Source: UKL13-2 sp038206765 (GTDB lineage Bacteria; Pseudomonadota; Gammaproteobacteria; Burkholderiales; Usitatibacteraceae). From it: a stretch of 64,000 nt of DNA. The translations under genes and the position numbers were made by a program. The stretch covers positions 12,817-76,816 of the forward strand of contig JBBRAM010000018.1 of NCBI GenBank assembly GCA_038206765.1, written 5' to 3'. The notes below the pieces were generated by a model. It worked only from the letters and a program-made list of their open reading frames with translations, was not told where the DNA came from and did no database searches. Below are positions 43,110 to 51,624 of the stretch, one piece after another (position 1 is the first letter of the stretch; the number at the start of each line of letters is the position of its first letter).

Positions 43110-44690
43110 TTATTCCCACTCAATCGTCGCCGGCGGCTTACCACTGACATCGTAAACAACCCGGTTAAATCCGCGCACTTCGTTGATGATGCGGTTCGAG
43201 ACTTTACCCAACAACGCATAAGGCAACTCAGCCCAATGCGCGGTCATGAAATCGGTAGTCTGCACGGCACGAAGTGCTACAACATTTTCATAGGTGCGAC
43301 CATCGCCCATCACGCCGACACTTTTCACCGGCAAATAGACGGCAAACGCTTGAGCGACTTTGTCGTACCAGCTCACCCCGTTTTCATCTTTAGAGTTGCG
43401 TAATTCTTCGATAAAAATTGCATCAGCTCGCCGCAATAAATCGGCAGCGGGTTTAGTGACTTCGCCCAAAATCCGCACGCCCAAGCCGGGGCCGGGGAAT
43501 GGGTGACGGTAGACCATTTCAGGTGCCAAGCCTAGCTCAATACCCAGCTTGCGGACTTCGTCTTTGAACAATTCGCGCAGCGGTTCCAGCAATTTCAGAT
43601 GCAGCGTATCGGGTAAACCGCCTACGTTGTGATGCGATTTGATGGTGTTCGCTTTTTTTGTTTTGGCAGAGGCGCTCTCAATCACGTCAGGATAAATCGT
43701 GCCTTGCGCCAACCATTTTGCGTTCTTCAATTTTGCCGATTCACGCTGAAATACTTCTACAAACACGCGACCAATGATTTTGCGTTTTTGCTCGGGATCA
43801 GCAACGCCTTTGAGTTGGTTCAAAAAGTCATCCGCCGCATCGACGTAAATCACTTTCATGTGCAAATGATCTGTGAAGGTCTTTTTCACCTGCACGGATT
43901 CGTTCAAACGCATCAAGCCGTTGTCGACATAAACACAAGTGAGCTGGTCACCAATCGCTTTGTGAATGAGGGCTGCGGCGACGGAAGAATCCACGCCACC
44001 ACTCAAACCCAAAATCACTTCATCTGTGCCCACTTGCTCACGGATTTTGGCGACGGCTTGCGGGATATATTCAGGCATATTCCAGTTTGATTTGCAGCCA
44101 CAAATTTCATGCACAAAACGGCTCAACATCGCCGCACCTTGCGTGGTGTGGGTGACTTCCGGATGAAATTGCACGGCATAAAATTGGCGTGCTTCGTCGG
44201 CCATGGCAGCGAACGGCGTGGTCTCATTTGACGCGATGACTTTGAAGCACGGGGGCAGTTCTGTGACCTTGTCGCCATGCGACATCCACACATCTAACAG
44301 GCCGTGACCACTAGCATTGGTGCGGTCTGCAATGGAATTGAACAATTTGGAATGGCCGTGCGCGCGGATTTCAGCGTAGCCGAATTCCCGTACCAAACCG
44401 TTCTCCACCTTACCGCCCAGTTGCGCGGCCATAGTCTGCATCCCATAGCAAATTCCTAGTACCGGTACGCCCAGTTCAAAGACGATTTGCGGCGCGCGGG
44501 CGGTGTCTTCTTCGGTAACGGAAGCATGGCTGCCCGATAAAATAATCCCGCTTGGTTGGTACGCTTTGATGTCGGCGTCCGGCATGTCGAATGGATGCAA
44601 TTCGCAATAGACGCCGGCCTCGCGCACGCGGCGGGCGATGAGTTGGGTGACTTGCGAACCGAAATCGAGGATGAGAATTTTGTCAGTCAT
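43110..44690 (-). CDS. guaA: GMP synthase (glutamine-hydrolysing)
   Basis: Converts XMP to GMP. 526 residues in three parts: class I glutamine amidotransferase (GICYGMQ with the nucleophilic Cys at about 78-84, FHPEVTHT with the catalytic His/Glu), the ATP-pyrophosphatase domain with P-loop LSGGVDSSVAAAL (about 227-239), and the C-terminal dimerisation domain ending VSGKPPATIEWE. Its upstream neighbour on the same strand is an MFS exporter, then guaB. Confidence 0.97.
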   Translation of the reverse strand: MTDKILILDFGSQVTQLIARRVREAGVYCELHPFDMPDADIKAYQPSGIILSGSHASVTEEDTARAPQIVFELGVPVLGICYGMQTMAAQLGGKVENGLVREFGYAEIRAHGHSKLFNSIADRTNASGHGLLDVWMSHGDKVTELPPCFKVIASNETTPFAAMADEARQFYAVQFHPEVTHTTQGAAMLSRFVHEICGCKSNWNMPEYIPQAVAKIREQVGTDEVILGLSGGVDSSVAAALIHKAIGDQLTCVYVDNGLMRLNESVQVKKTFTDHLHMKVIYVDAADDFLNQLKGVADPEQKRKIIGRVFVEVFQRESAKLKNAKWLAQGTIYPDVIESASAKTKKANTIKSHHNVGGLPDTLHLKLLEPLRELFKDEVRKLGIELGLAPEMVYRHPFPGPGLGVRILGEVTKPAADLLRRADAIFIEELRNSKDENGVSWYDKVAQAFAVYLPVKSVGVMGDGRTYENVVALRAVQTTDFMTAHWAELPYALLGKVSNRIINEVRGFNRVVYDVSGKPPATIEWE

Positions 44691-44718
44691 GTTGGGCTTA
44701 TGTTGGGCTTACTAAAGG

Positions 44719-46065
44719 TTATTTCACGTCAGCAGGATTGGATGTGGCGGCTGGCTCAACATGGTGCGCCGGTACACCATGGGTATTAAAATAGCGCCAG
44801 GCGAGCCCTAGGCCCATTGCCTGCAAAATGGCAGCAAGAAAAAACGGTGCGCCAATCCGCCAATCGCCAGCAGGGTAGTGGCTCACGGTTGCCAAGAGCT
44901 GCGTGCCAACGAGTGGTGCGACCACGATCGAGATACTCGACAATGACTGGAGTGAGCCCATGAGCGCACCCTGTTCTTTTGGATCGGTTGCTTTGGAAAC
45001 AATGCCCTGCATCGCTGGCCCGGCGGCAAAGGCCAAGAAATTAGCGACGATGATGATGTAGAACATCCAGCCATCGGTGGCGAGGCCATAGGCTAAGAAG
45101 GCCAACATGCTACTTGTGAGGCCGATGAGTGAAAGTTTTAATTCGCCGAAGCGCTTCATCAATTTGGCGAGCAGCACCGCTTGCACAACGGCGGCGGTTA
45201 AACCAACAAAGAACAGTGAAATACCGTTCTCACGAGGACCCCAGCCAAATTTAAAATGCGCATAGAGCACCCATGTGGTTTGCAGCAAAAATTGCGCGAA
45301 GGTCGATAGCGCAAACACGACAATAAGCCCGCCAATGTCGCGCCGCGTAAACAAGCGGGCGACCGATGAGAAAGGGTTGGCTTTGCCCCATGTAAAGATG
45401 TTTCGCTTTTCGCGCGACAATGATTCTTTCACGAAAAAATAACCGAATACGGCGTTCGCAGCGCACATTGCAGCCGCAACATAAAATGGCAGGTGAAAAT
45501 TGATCTCACCGAGCAAGCCGCCAATCATTGGCCCGCAAATAAAGCCCAAGCCAAATGCGGCCCCAATCATGCCAAAGGTCTTGGCACGATTCTCCGGCGT
45601 AGAAATGTCGGATGCATACGCCGATGCAGTGGACATCGACGCTGAGCATGCACCGCCGACCAAACGGCCCAGAAAAAGCAACGTCAGCGTTGGTGCCCAA
45701 GCCGTCAGCAGAAAATTAACCGCCATGCCTGCACTGGAAAAAATCATCACCGGGCGACGGCCAATTTTATCGCTGATCGCGCCCAACATTGGCATACATA
45801 AAAATTGCATTAGGCCAAAAGTTGCCGCCAAGATGCCAAACCATTGCGCTTGCTGGTCAGGTGATTGCACGAAATTGCCAACGAGCAGCGGCAATACTGG
45901 AACGGCAATACCGATGCCTAGCATGTCAAGAAACACAACGGCCAAAACAAACTGAAAGCCCCGTTTTTTGGCTAACGCTGCTGCAACGGCGGCTGCATCA
46001 GGTGCGAGGTTTGATGCGGTCGAAACAGGCAAATCAGACAAAATTTTGCTCCCAGATTTTTGCAA
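44719..46065 (-). CDS. MFS transporter, TetA-like drug:H+ antiporter family
   Basis: 448 residues with 12 predicted helices. LDMLGIGIAVPVLPLLV is the TetA/TCR-type helix 1; GAISDKIGRRPVMIFSSAG is the MFS motif A between helices 2 and 3; FGMIGAAFGLGFICGPMIGGLL is motif C, typical of exporters. The N-terminal ~35 residues are a soluble Ala-rich extension. It lies between guaB (104 bp upstream) and guaA (28 bp downstream) on the same strand, so its substrate might relate to purines, but the sequence only supports an exporter of small molecules or drugs. Confidence 0.85.
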   Translation of the reverse strand: MQKSGSKILSDLPVSTASNLAPDAAAVAAALAKKRGFQFVLAVVFLDMLGIGIAVPVLPLLVGNFVQSPDQQAQWFGILAATFGLMQFLCMPMLGAISDKIGRRPVMIFSSAGMAVNFLLTAWAPTLTLLFLGRLVGGACSASMSTASAYASDISTPENRAKTFGMIGAAFGLGFICGPMIGGLLGEINFHLPFYVAAAMCAANAVFGYFFVKESLSREKRNIFTWGKANPFSSVARLFTRRDIGGLIVVFALSTFAQFLLQTTWVLYAHFKFGWGPRENGISLFFVGLTAAVVQAVLLAKLMKRFGELKLSLIGLTSSMLAFLAYGLATDGWMFYIIIVANFLAFAAGPAMQGIVSKATDPKEQGALMGSLQSLSSISIVVAPLVGTQLLATVSHYPAGDWRIGAPFFLAAILQAMGLGLAWRYFNTHGVPAHHVEPAATSNPADVK

Positions 46066-46102
46066 TAACGAGGCGTCTGGCTCTGCCAGCGATTGAGTCG
46101 AG

Positions 46103-46133
46103 GCCAGCCCAATAAAAGTATGCCTAGGCTGGC
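46103..46133. other. Inverted repeat between guaB and the MFS gene
   Basis: GCCAGCC (46103-46109) and GGCTGGC (46127-46133) form a seven-base stem with a 17-nt loop. No T-run follows in the guaB direction, so it is a weak terminator candidate or a processing hairpin. Confidence 0.35.
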
Positions 46134-46169
46134 TTTAACCCAAGTAGGGATTTACTTTTGTCGATTTAT

Positions 46170-47630
46170 TTAATCCGCCCGATAATTCGGCGCTTCTTTG
46201 GTAATTTGCACATCATGAACATGCGACTCGCGCATTCCGGCTGAAGTTATTTCGACGAAGGTTGCGTTAATACGCATATCGGCAATCGTTGGGCAACCAA
46301 CCAAGCCCATCGAGGCCCGGACGCCTCCCATAAGTTGGTGGATGATCGCCGTCACCGGGCCTTTGTAAGGCACGCGGCCTTCCACGCCTTCGGGAACCAT
46401 TTTGTCGGAGTTGCTGATATTTTCCTGGAAGTAGCGATCCGATGAACCTTTTTGCATCGCGCCCAGTGAGCCCATGCCGCGATAGCTTTTATATGAGCGG
46501 CCTTGGAATAATTCGATCTCGCCGGGCGCTTCGTCAGTACCCGCAAACATCGAGCCCATCATCACGCAAGATGCACCTGCCGCAATCGCTTTGGCTACAT
46601 CGCCCGAGTAGCGAATGCCACCGTCGGCAATACACGGAATGCCTAATTTTTCCAGCGCCACCGCAGCTTCTGCCACCGCCGTGATTTGCGGCATGCCGAC
46701 GCCGGTGACGATGCGGGTGGTGCAAATCGAGCCGGGGCCAACGCCGACTTTCACGCAATCCGCACCATGATCGGCCATCGCCGAAGCACCTGCGGCGGTG
46801 GCGACGTTCCCGCCGATCACCTGCACATTCGGGTACGCCACTTTCACGGTTTTAATCATATCGAGCACCGCCTGTGCGTGGCCGTGCGAGCTATCGACCA
46901 CCAAGCAATCGGCACCGGCTTCGATCAACGCGGCGGCGCGCTCCATATTGTCGCCTGCCACACCAATGGCGGCACCGACGCGAAGTCGGCCCTGTGCATC
47001 TTTGGAGGCGTGCGGATGATCTTTGGCTTTTTGAATATCTTTAACGGTAATCAAACCGACTAAATCAAACGCATCGTTGACGACCAACACACGCTCCAGG
47101 CGGAATTTGTGCAGCAGCGCCTGGGCCTCGTCCAGCGATGCGCCTTCCTTCACCGTTACGAGCTTTTCGCGTTTGGTCATGATGTTTTTGACCGGCTGAT
47201 CGAGCTCGGTTTCAAACCGCAAATCCCGATTGGTAACGATACCGACCAAGGTTTTGCCGTCAACCACGGGCAAGCCTGAAATATTATGTTGGCGCGTGAG
47301 TGCCATCACATCGCTAACGAGCATGGTGGGCGTGACAACGAGTGGGTCTTTCACGACGCCGGATTCAAAGCGCTTAACTTTCGCAACCTCAGTCGCCTGT
47401 GCGCGGATTGAGAAATTCTTGTGGATAATGCCGATGCCGCCTTCTTGCGCCATCGCAATCGCCAAGCGGGCTTCGGTCACCGTATCCATGGCAGCAGATA
47501 CGAGCGGCAAATTGAGCTGAATCGTTTTAGTGAGCTGGGTGACAAGCGAGACTTCGCGCGGATGAACTTGGGAGTGGGCGGGGACCAACAAGACGTCGTC
47601 GAACGTCAACGCTTTTTTGACGAGTTTCAC
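46170..47630 (-). CDS. guaB: IMP dehydrogenase
   Basis: NAD-dependent oxidation of IMP to XMP, feeding GuaA. KALTFDDVLLVPAHS begins the barrel; two CBS domains occupy about residues 90-205 (DVMALTRQHNISGLPVVDG and KIMTKREKLVTV-type repeats). The catalytic loop GVGPGSICTTRIVTGVG holds the nucleophilic Cys, and YRGMGSLGAMQ is the flap-region motif. I set the start at GTG 47630 (486 residues), with GGAG eight bases upstream. The frame is open upstream to 47798 with unrelated residues. Confidence 0.95.
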   Translation of the reverse strand: MKLVKKALTFDDVLLVPAHSQVHPREVSLVTQLTKTIQLNLPLVSAAMDTVTEARLAIAMAQEGGIGIIHKNFSIRAQATEVAKVKRFESGVVKDPLVVTPTMLVSDVMALTRQHNISGLPVVDGKTLVGIVTNRDLRFETELDQPVKNIMTKREKLVTVKEGASLDEAQALLHKFRLERVLVVNDAFDLVGLITVKDIQKAKDHPHASKDAQGRLRVGAAIGVAGDNMERAAALIEAGADCLVVDSSHGHAQAVLDMIKTVKVAYPNVQVIGGNVATAAGASAMADHGADCVKVGVGPGSICTTRIVTGVGMPQITAVAEAAVALEKLGIPCIADGGIRYSGDVAKAIAAGASCVMMGSMFAGTDEAPGEIELFQGRSYKSYRGMGSLGAMQKGSSDRYFQENISNSDKMVPEGVEGRVPYKGPVTAIIHQLMGGVRASMGLVGCPTIADMRINATFVEITSAGMRESHVHDVQITKEAPNYRAD

Positions 47631-47778
47631 GTAATAAGCTCCGGCAAAAAGCGGATTATACGCGAGGGGCCATCCGAGAGCAAAACTTGATGCGTTGCTC
47701 TCTTGGAAATACAGTGGGGGAACGCTTAAAAAGCGTAGAGATAGCTTTGAGGACGCGTAGGGAAAGCTTCGAAACCCT

Positions 47779-48105
47779 TTAAATATTCGCGTCCACAAAT
47801 GCCATTAGCTGGGTTTTAGACAGTGCGCCGACCTTAGTGGCCTCTACCGCCCCGTTTTTAAAAAGCATGAGTGTCGGAATGCCGCGAATACCATATTGTG
47901 GCGGGGTGGCCTGGTTGTCGTCGATATTGAGCTTGGCGATTTTCAATTTGCCCGCATACTCACGCGCCAAATCGTCCAAAATCGGGGCAATCATTTTACA
48001 GGGGCCGCACCATTCAGCCCAGTAATCGACCAAGACAGGCGTGGTGGCTTGTAAAACTTCAGCACCAAAGGTGGCATCGCTAACGTGGACAATGGCATCG
48101 CTCAT
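47779..48105 (-). CDS. trxA: Thioredoxin
   Basis: Cytosolic disulfide reductase. 108 residues with the WCGPC active site at about 32-36 (YWAEWCGPCKMIAP), GIRGIPTLMLF with the cis-Pro, and the normal TrxA length. Divergent from fdxA with a 182-bp intergenic region. That region contains an inverted repeat TTTTACC (48220) / GGTAAAA (48246) just upstream of fdxA. Confidence 0.96.
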   Translation of the reverse strand: MSDAIVHVSDATFGAEVLQATTPVLVDYWAEWCGPCKMIAPILDDLAREYAGKLKIAKLNIDDNQATPPQYGIRGIPTLMLFKNGAVEATKVGALSKTQLMAFVDANI

Positions 48106-48287
48106 AAAAACCTCGGTTCAAAATTTAAAGTAAAGATAAAAGGAGTTGGGGCGCGATTTTCAAAAATCAAGCCAAGGCTAACACCAAAAACCATTATGCC
48201 ACTGTTTGCTGGCGGCGTTTTTTACCGAGGAATCGTAAATGCTCTGGTAAAATAGCAAAATGTAATCATCTCACTTAAGGTTGTTTC

Positions 48288-48611
48288 ATGGCTTACGTCG
48301 TTACCGAATCTTGTATCAAATGCAAATACACCGATTGTGTGGATGTGTGTCCTGTGGATTGTTTCCGCGAAGGACCCAACATGCTGGTGATCGATCCAGA
48401 CGAGTGTATTGATTGCACTCTGTGTGTCGCGGAATGTCCGGTAGAAGCCATTTTTGCCGAAGACGACGTGCCAGCGACGCAGCATAAATTTATTCCGATC
48501 AACGCTGAACTGGCCAAACTTTGGAAGCCAATTGTGGCGCGCAAGCCGGGACCACCGGATGCCGATGAATGGGCGAAAGTTAAAGAGAAGGCGCATTTGC
48601 TGGAGAAATAG
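48288..48611 (+). CDS. fdxA: 7Fe ferredoxin FdxA
   Basis: 107 residues. The first cluster motif CIKCKYTDCVDVCPVDC (about 9-25) carries the spacing of a [3Fe-4S] site next to a [4Fe-4S] site; the second is CIDCTLCVAECPVEAI (about 40-55). The long C-terminal tail (HKFIPINAELAKLWKPIVARK) is typical of FdxA. TAAGG lies about nine bases before the ATG. Electron partner unknown. Confidence 0.94.
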   Translation: MAYVVTESCIKCKYTDCVDVCPVDCFREGPNMLVIDPDECIDCTLCVAECPVEAIFAEDDVPATQHKFIPINAELAKLWKPIVARKPGPPDADEWAKVKEKAHLLEK

Positions 48612-48690
48612 GCTGCGGTGGCTCATTAGCATCTAGTTTTTTCAATCTGCGGTAGGCTCGGGCTGAAATAGTCATCAACTAAACTTACTG

Positions 48691-51624
48691 ATGCTTGCAC
48701 GCCCCTTGATTGAGCCCGTCGAAAAAATTGCTTTACCGCCCGCGCATTTTTTAGAAGATGCTGCTGAATTAATTGTTTCCCGCCACGTTCTAGCACTCCC
48801 CAATTTATCGCAACTTCAAATCGTCGCGATGCCGCGGGTGGCGAAAGACTTGCGGCAGGCTCTCGCCAAAGCAGCAGGCAAGCGAGGCATCGCAACCCTA
48901 CTCCTTCCGCAAATCGCGACCCTGACTGAATTCGCGGCGCGCCAACCTGGGGTAGCGATCGCAGCCATCCGCGTTGCGCCGACGAGCGAACGCGTCCTCG
49001 ATATTTTTCAGGTACTCAAAAAGCAGCGCTGGTTTTCGGCCGGCGAAACCTTAGCGCTAAGTCGTGAATTGGTGCAGCTTGCCGATGAACTCACCGGCAA
49101 CTTGGCGGCGTTGCCGAAATCGCTGGACGAGCACTCCCGCAATCTCGCCCGCGCTTATCAAATCTCCAAACAAAACGGCGATTTCAGTTTGGAAGCGCGC
49201 TTGACCTACGATGTCTGGCAACTTTTGGCCAAGCCGTCAGCCGATAGCATTGACGCACCCACCCGCTACGCGTTTCAGCTCTCGTCATGGGCCGATGGCA
49301 CAGTCAGAGCGGACCGACAACCGATTTACGTGATCGGTAGCCATCATTTTACAGGCGCTGAAATGGCGTTTTTGGAACGCTACGGCTCGGCGATATTTCT
49401 TGATCAAGAACTGGCGGGCTGCGAAACAGGGCGCGGAAGGTTTATTGCCGCCGCACTTCGCAGCGCGCCCGGTTTTCCCGATGTTACGGTCGCGACATCC
49501 GCTGCCGACGCCTCGGTTGCGATCGAATGCTACGCCGCACTTGATGTGGAAGACGAGGCCAGCGCGGCACTTTCCACGATCAAACGATGGCTCGACCAAG
49601 GTAAACGCGAGATCGCCGTCGTCGCATTGGATCGCTTGGCCGCGCGACGGCTTCGCGCACTTGCCGAGCGCGACCAGATTTTGATGTCGGATGAAATTGG
49701 TTGGCCATATTCGACGACGGTCAGTGCGACAGCCATCATGGCGTGGCTGGAGGCCAAGCGCGACGGATTTTATTTTGAAACGCTGATTGACCTCATTAAA
49801 TCACCGTTTATTTTCGCCGATCTGAACGCGACTTGGGGGCGTGAACGGGTCAAGGCGGCGTCACTGCAAATTGAACGCGCGATCTGCCGCGCGGGCGTGG
49901 TGGCGGGGCTCTTGCGGGTACGCGAGGCGGTTATCCAGATCGCCGCCGTCAGCAATGCGCCAACGGACGATACAGAGACGCTGCTGGGGCGCCTCATTAC
50001 CGCTGACCGTGAATTCACCAACGCCCGCCGCAGCGCGGCTGAATGGATTGATGCACTATTTGCCGTCCTCACTGAGCTTGGCTTAGACATTGGCTTGCGG
50101 CGCGATGCCGCCGGCGCAGGGTTGCTTGGGCATCTAAAAAATGCCCGCGACGATATTGCGGCTTGCGCAATTAAATTGTCGGCTAGCGAGTGGACAGACT
50201 GGTTGCGCGCGCTATTGGAGGAGGCGCGTTTTCGAGATGCGGCGATCGACAGCCCGGTCGTCATGACATCGCTTGATGCCACGCGTTACCGCTCATTTGA
50301 CGGCGTTATTTTGCTCGGCGCATCCGACAGCAATCTGCCTGGAAAACCATTATCTACGGGCATTTTCAACCAGTCGGTGCGCCGGAGTTTGGGGCTTAAA
50401 ACCTTCTCAGATAGTTTGGCGCACATCACTAGCGATTTGATCGGGGTGCTCAATCGCAGCGATTCGTGTTGGATCAGCTGGCAAAAACAAGCCGGGGTCG
50501 AGCCGCAAAATCCGTCGCCTTGGGTGGCCGCGCTGCGCTTGCAGTCAAAGCGTGTCGGGGTGAATTTGATGGCGAAGAAACCGCCCATAGCAACCTTTGC
50601 ATCGCGACGACACGAAGCCATGATTGTCGTGTTTGCAACAGATGCGGCAGTGGAGCATGCAACCGAGTCCACCGAAGCGTTAGCGGCACAGAATATGCCC
50701 CGCACCCGCACGGGTGCCTCCCTCGCAAACCCCGCGCCAGTGCTGGGCTTTGAGCAAGTGCCCCGTAAAATTTCAGCTAGCGCTTATCAAAGTTTAATCG
50801 ACTGTCCGTACCAATATTTTTCCCGCGCCGTGCTCAGGCTGCGCGAGCCCGATGATGTGCAGGAAGAAATGGAGAAGCGCGATTTTGGTGAATTTGTGCA
50901 CGATATATTGAACCGCTTCCATCATCGATTCCCAGTGCTGACGGGGCTCGACAATGCTGAATTGAAAGCCGCATTGATTGAAGAATCAGCCACTGTTTTT
51001 TCCGCGGCGCTACAACAAAATTTCACGGCTCGCGCATGGCGGCTGCAATGGGAATCGGCGCTGGACGACTATCTCGATTGGCAGTTGGGTCGTGAACGTA
51101 CCGGCTGGCGCTGGCGCGATGGAGAGGTTAAAGCGGGCTTTCCAATTTGGTTAGAAAACGGTGAGCGGATCCAGCTTGAAGGACGCATTGATCGTGTGGA
51201 CGATAGGTCGGATAAAGGCGCTGATGCGAATGAAAGCGCCGTCATCGATTACAAAGCGCGGCCCTATTCGGCGCTGAGTAAAAAACTAAAAGAACCCGGC
51301 GAGGATGTGCAATTACCAGTTTATGTGGCACTGCTTGAATCGCTCGACCCGTCGCGAAAGGTCGTCGAGGCCAGCTACCTGAGTATCGAGCGTCAGAGCG
51401 TGAGGCCAGTACCATATCCTGAAGCAGAATCGTCCGGCCAGCATCACGTGACGCGGTTGCAAAATTTATTTGAAGCAATGTTTGCCGGCCACGCCTTGCC
51501 CGCGCAGGGCATTGATTCAGCTTGCCAATTTTGCGAGGCACGCGGCTTGTGTCGGCGTGACTATTGGGTCGATACCCTTGTCGACCGGGCTGTCGACAAC
51601 ACTGGGCAAGATGGCGATGAATAA
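48691..51624 (+). CDS. addB: AddB-type subunit of a recombination helicase-nuclease
   Basis: 977 residues. The first ~650 are an inactive helicase-like scaffold: no Walker A P-loop is visible at the N-terminus. A RecB-family nuclease domain follows (about 710-960), with GRIDRVDD and AVIDYKA supplying the acidic and Lys residues. Four cysteines, one in LIDCPYQYF and three in CQFCEARGLC, match the iron-sulfur 'staple' that holds AddB nuclease domains. With AddA it processes double-strand ends for RecA-dependent repair. Coding overlaps addA by a few bases. Confidence 0.88.
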   Translation: MLARPLIEPVEKIALPPAHFLEDAAELIVSRHVLALPNLSQLQIVAMPRVAKDLRQALAKAAGKRGIATLLLPQIATLTEFAARQPGVAIAAIRVAPTSERVLDIFQVLKKQRWFSAGETLALSRELVQLADELTGNLAALPKSLDEHSRNLARAYQISKQNGDFSLEARLTYDVWQLLAKPSADSIDAPTRYAFQLSSWADGTVRADRQPIYVIGSHHFTGAEMAFLERYGSAIFLDQELAGCETGRGRFIAAALRSAPGFPDVTVATSAADASVAIECYAALDVEDEASAALSTIKRWLDQGKREIAVVALDRLAARRLRALAERDQILMSDEIGWPYSTTVSATAIMAWLEAKRDGFYFETLIDLIKSPFIFADLNATWGRERVKAASLQIERAICRAGVVAGLLRVREAVIQIAAVSNAPTDDTETLLGRLITADREFTNARRSAAEWIDALFAVLTELGLDIGLRRDAAGAGLLGHLKNARDDIAACAIKLSASEWTDWLRALLEEARFRDAAIDSPVVMTSLDATRYRSFDGVILLGASDSNLPGKPLSTGIFNQSVRRSLGLKTFSDSLAHITSDLIGVLNRSDSCWISWQKQAGVEPQNPSPWVAALRLQSKRVGVNLMAKKPPIATFASRRHEAMIVVFATDAAVEHATESTEALAAQNMPRTRTGASLANPAPVLGFEQVPRKISASAYQSLIDCPYQYFSRAVLRLREPDDVQEEMEKRDFGEFVHDILNRFHHRFPVLTGLDNAELKAALIEESATVFSAALQQNFTARAWRLQWESALDDYLDWQLGRERTGWRWRDGEVKAGFPIWLENGERIQLEGRIDRVDDRSDKGADANESAVIDYKARPYSALSKKLKEPGEDVQLPVYVALLESLDPSRKVVEASYLSIERQSVRPVPYPEAESSGQHHVTRLQNLFEAMFAGHALPAQGIDSACQFCEARGLCRRDYWVDTLVDRAVDNTGQDGDE

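Noticed and set aside
48220..48252. TTTTACC/GGTAAAA repeat upstream of fdxA as an iron-sulfur regulator site
   Set aside because: It does not match known IscR or Fur patterns well, and promoter hexamers at proper spacing are not visible around it.
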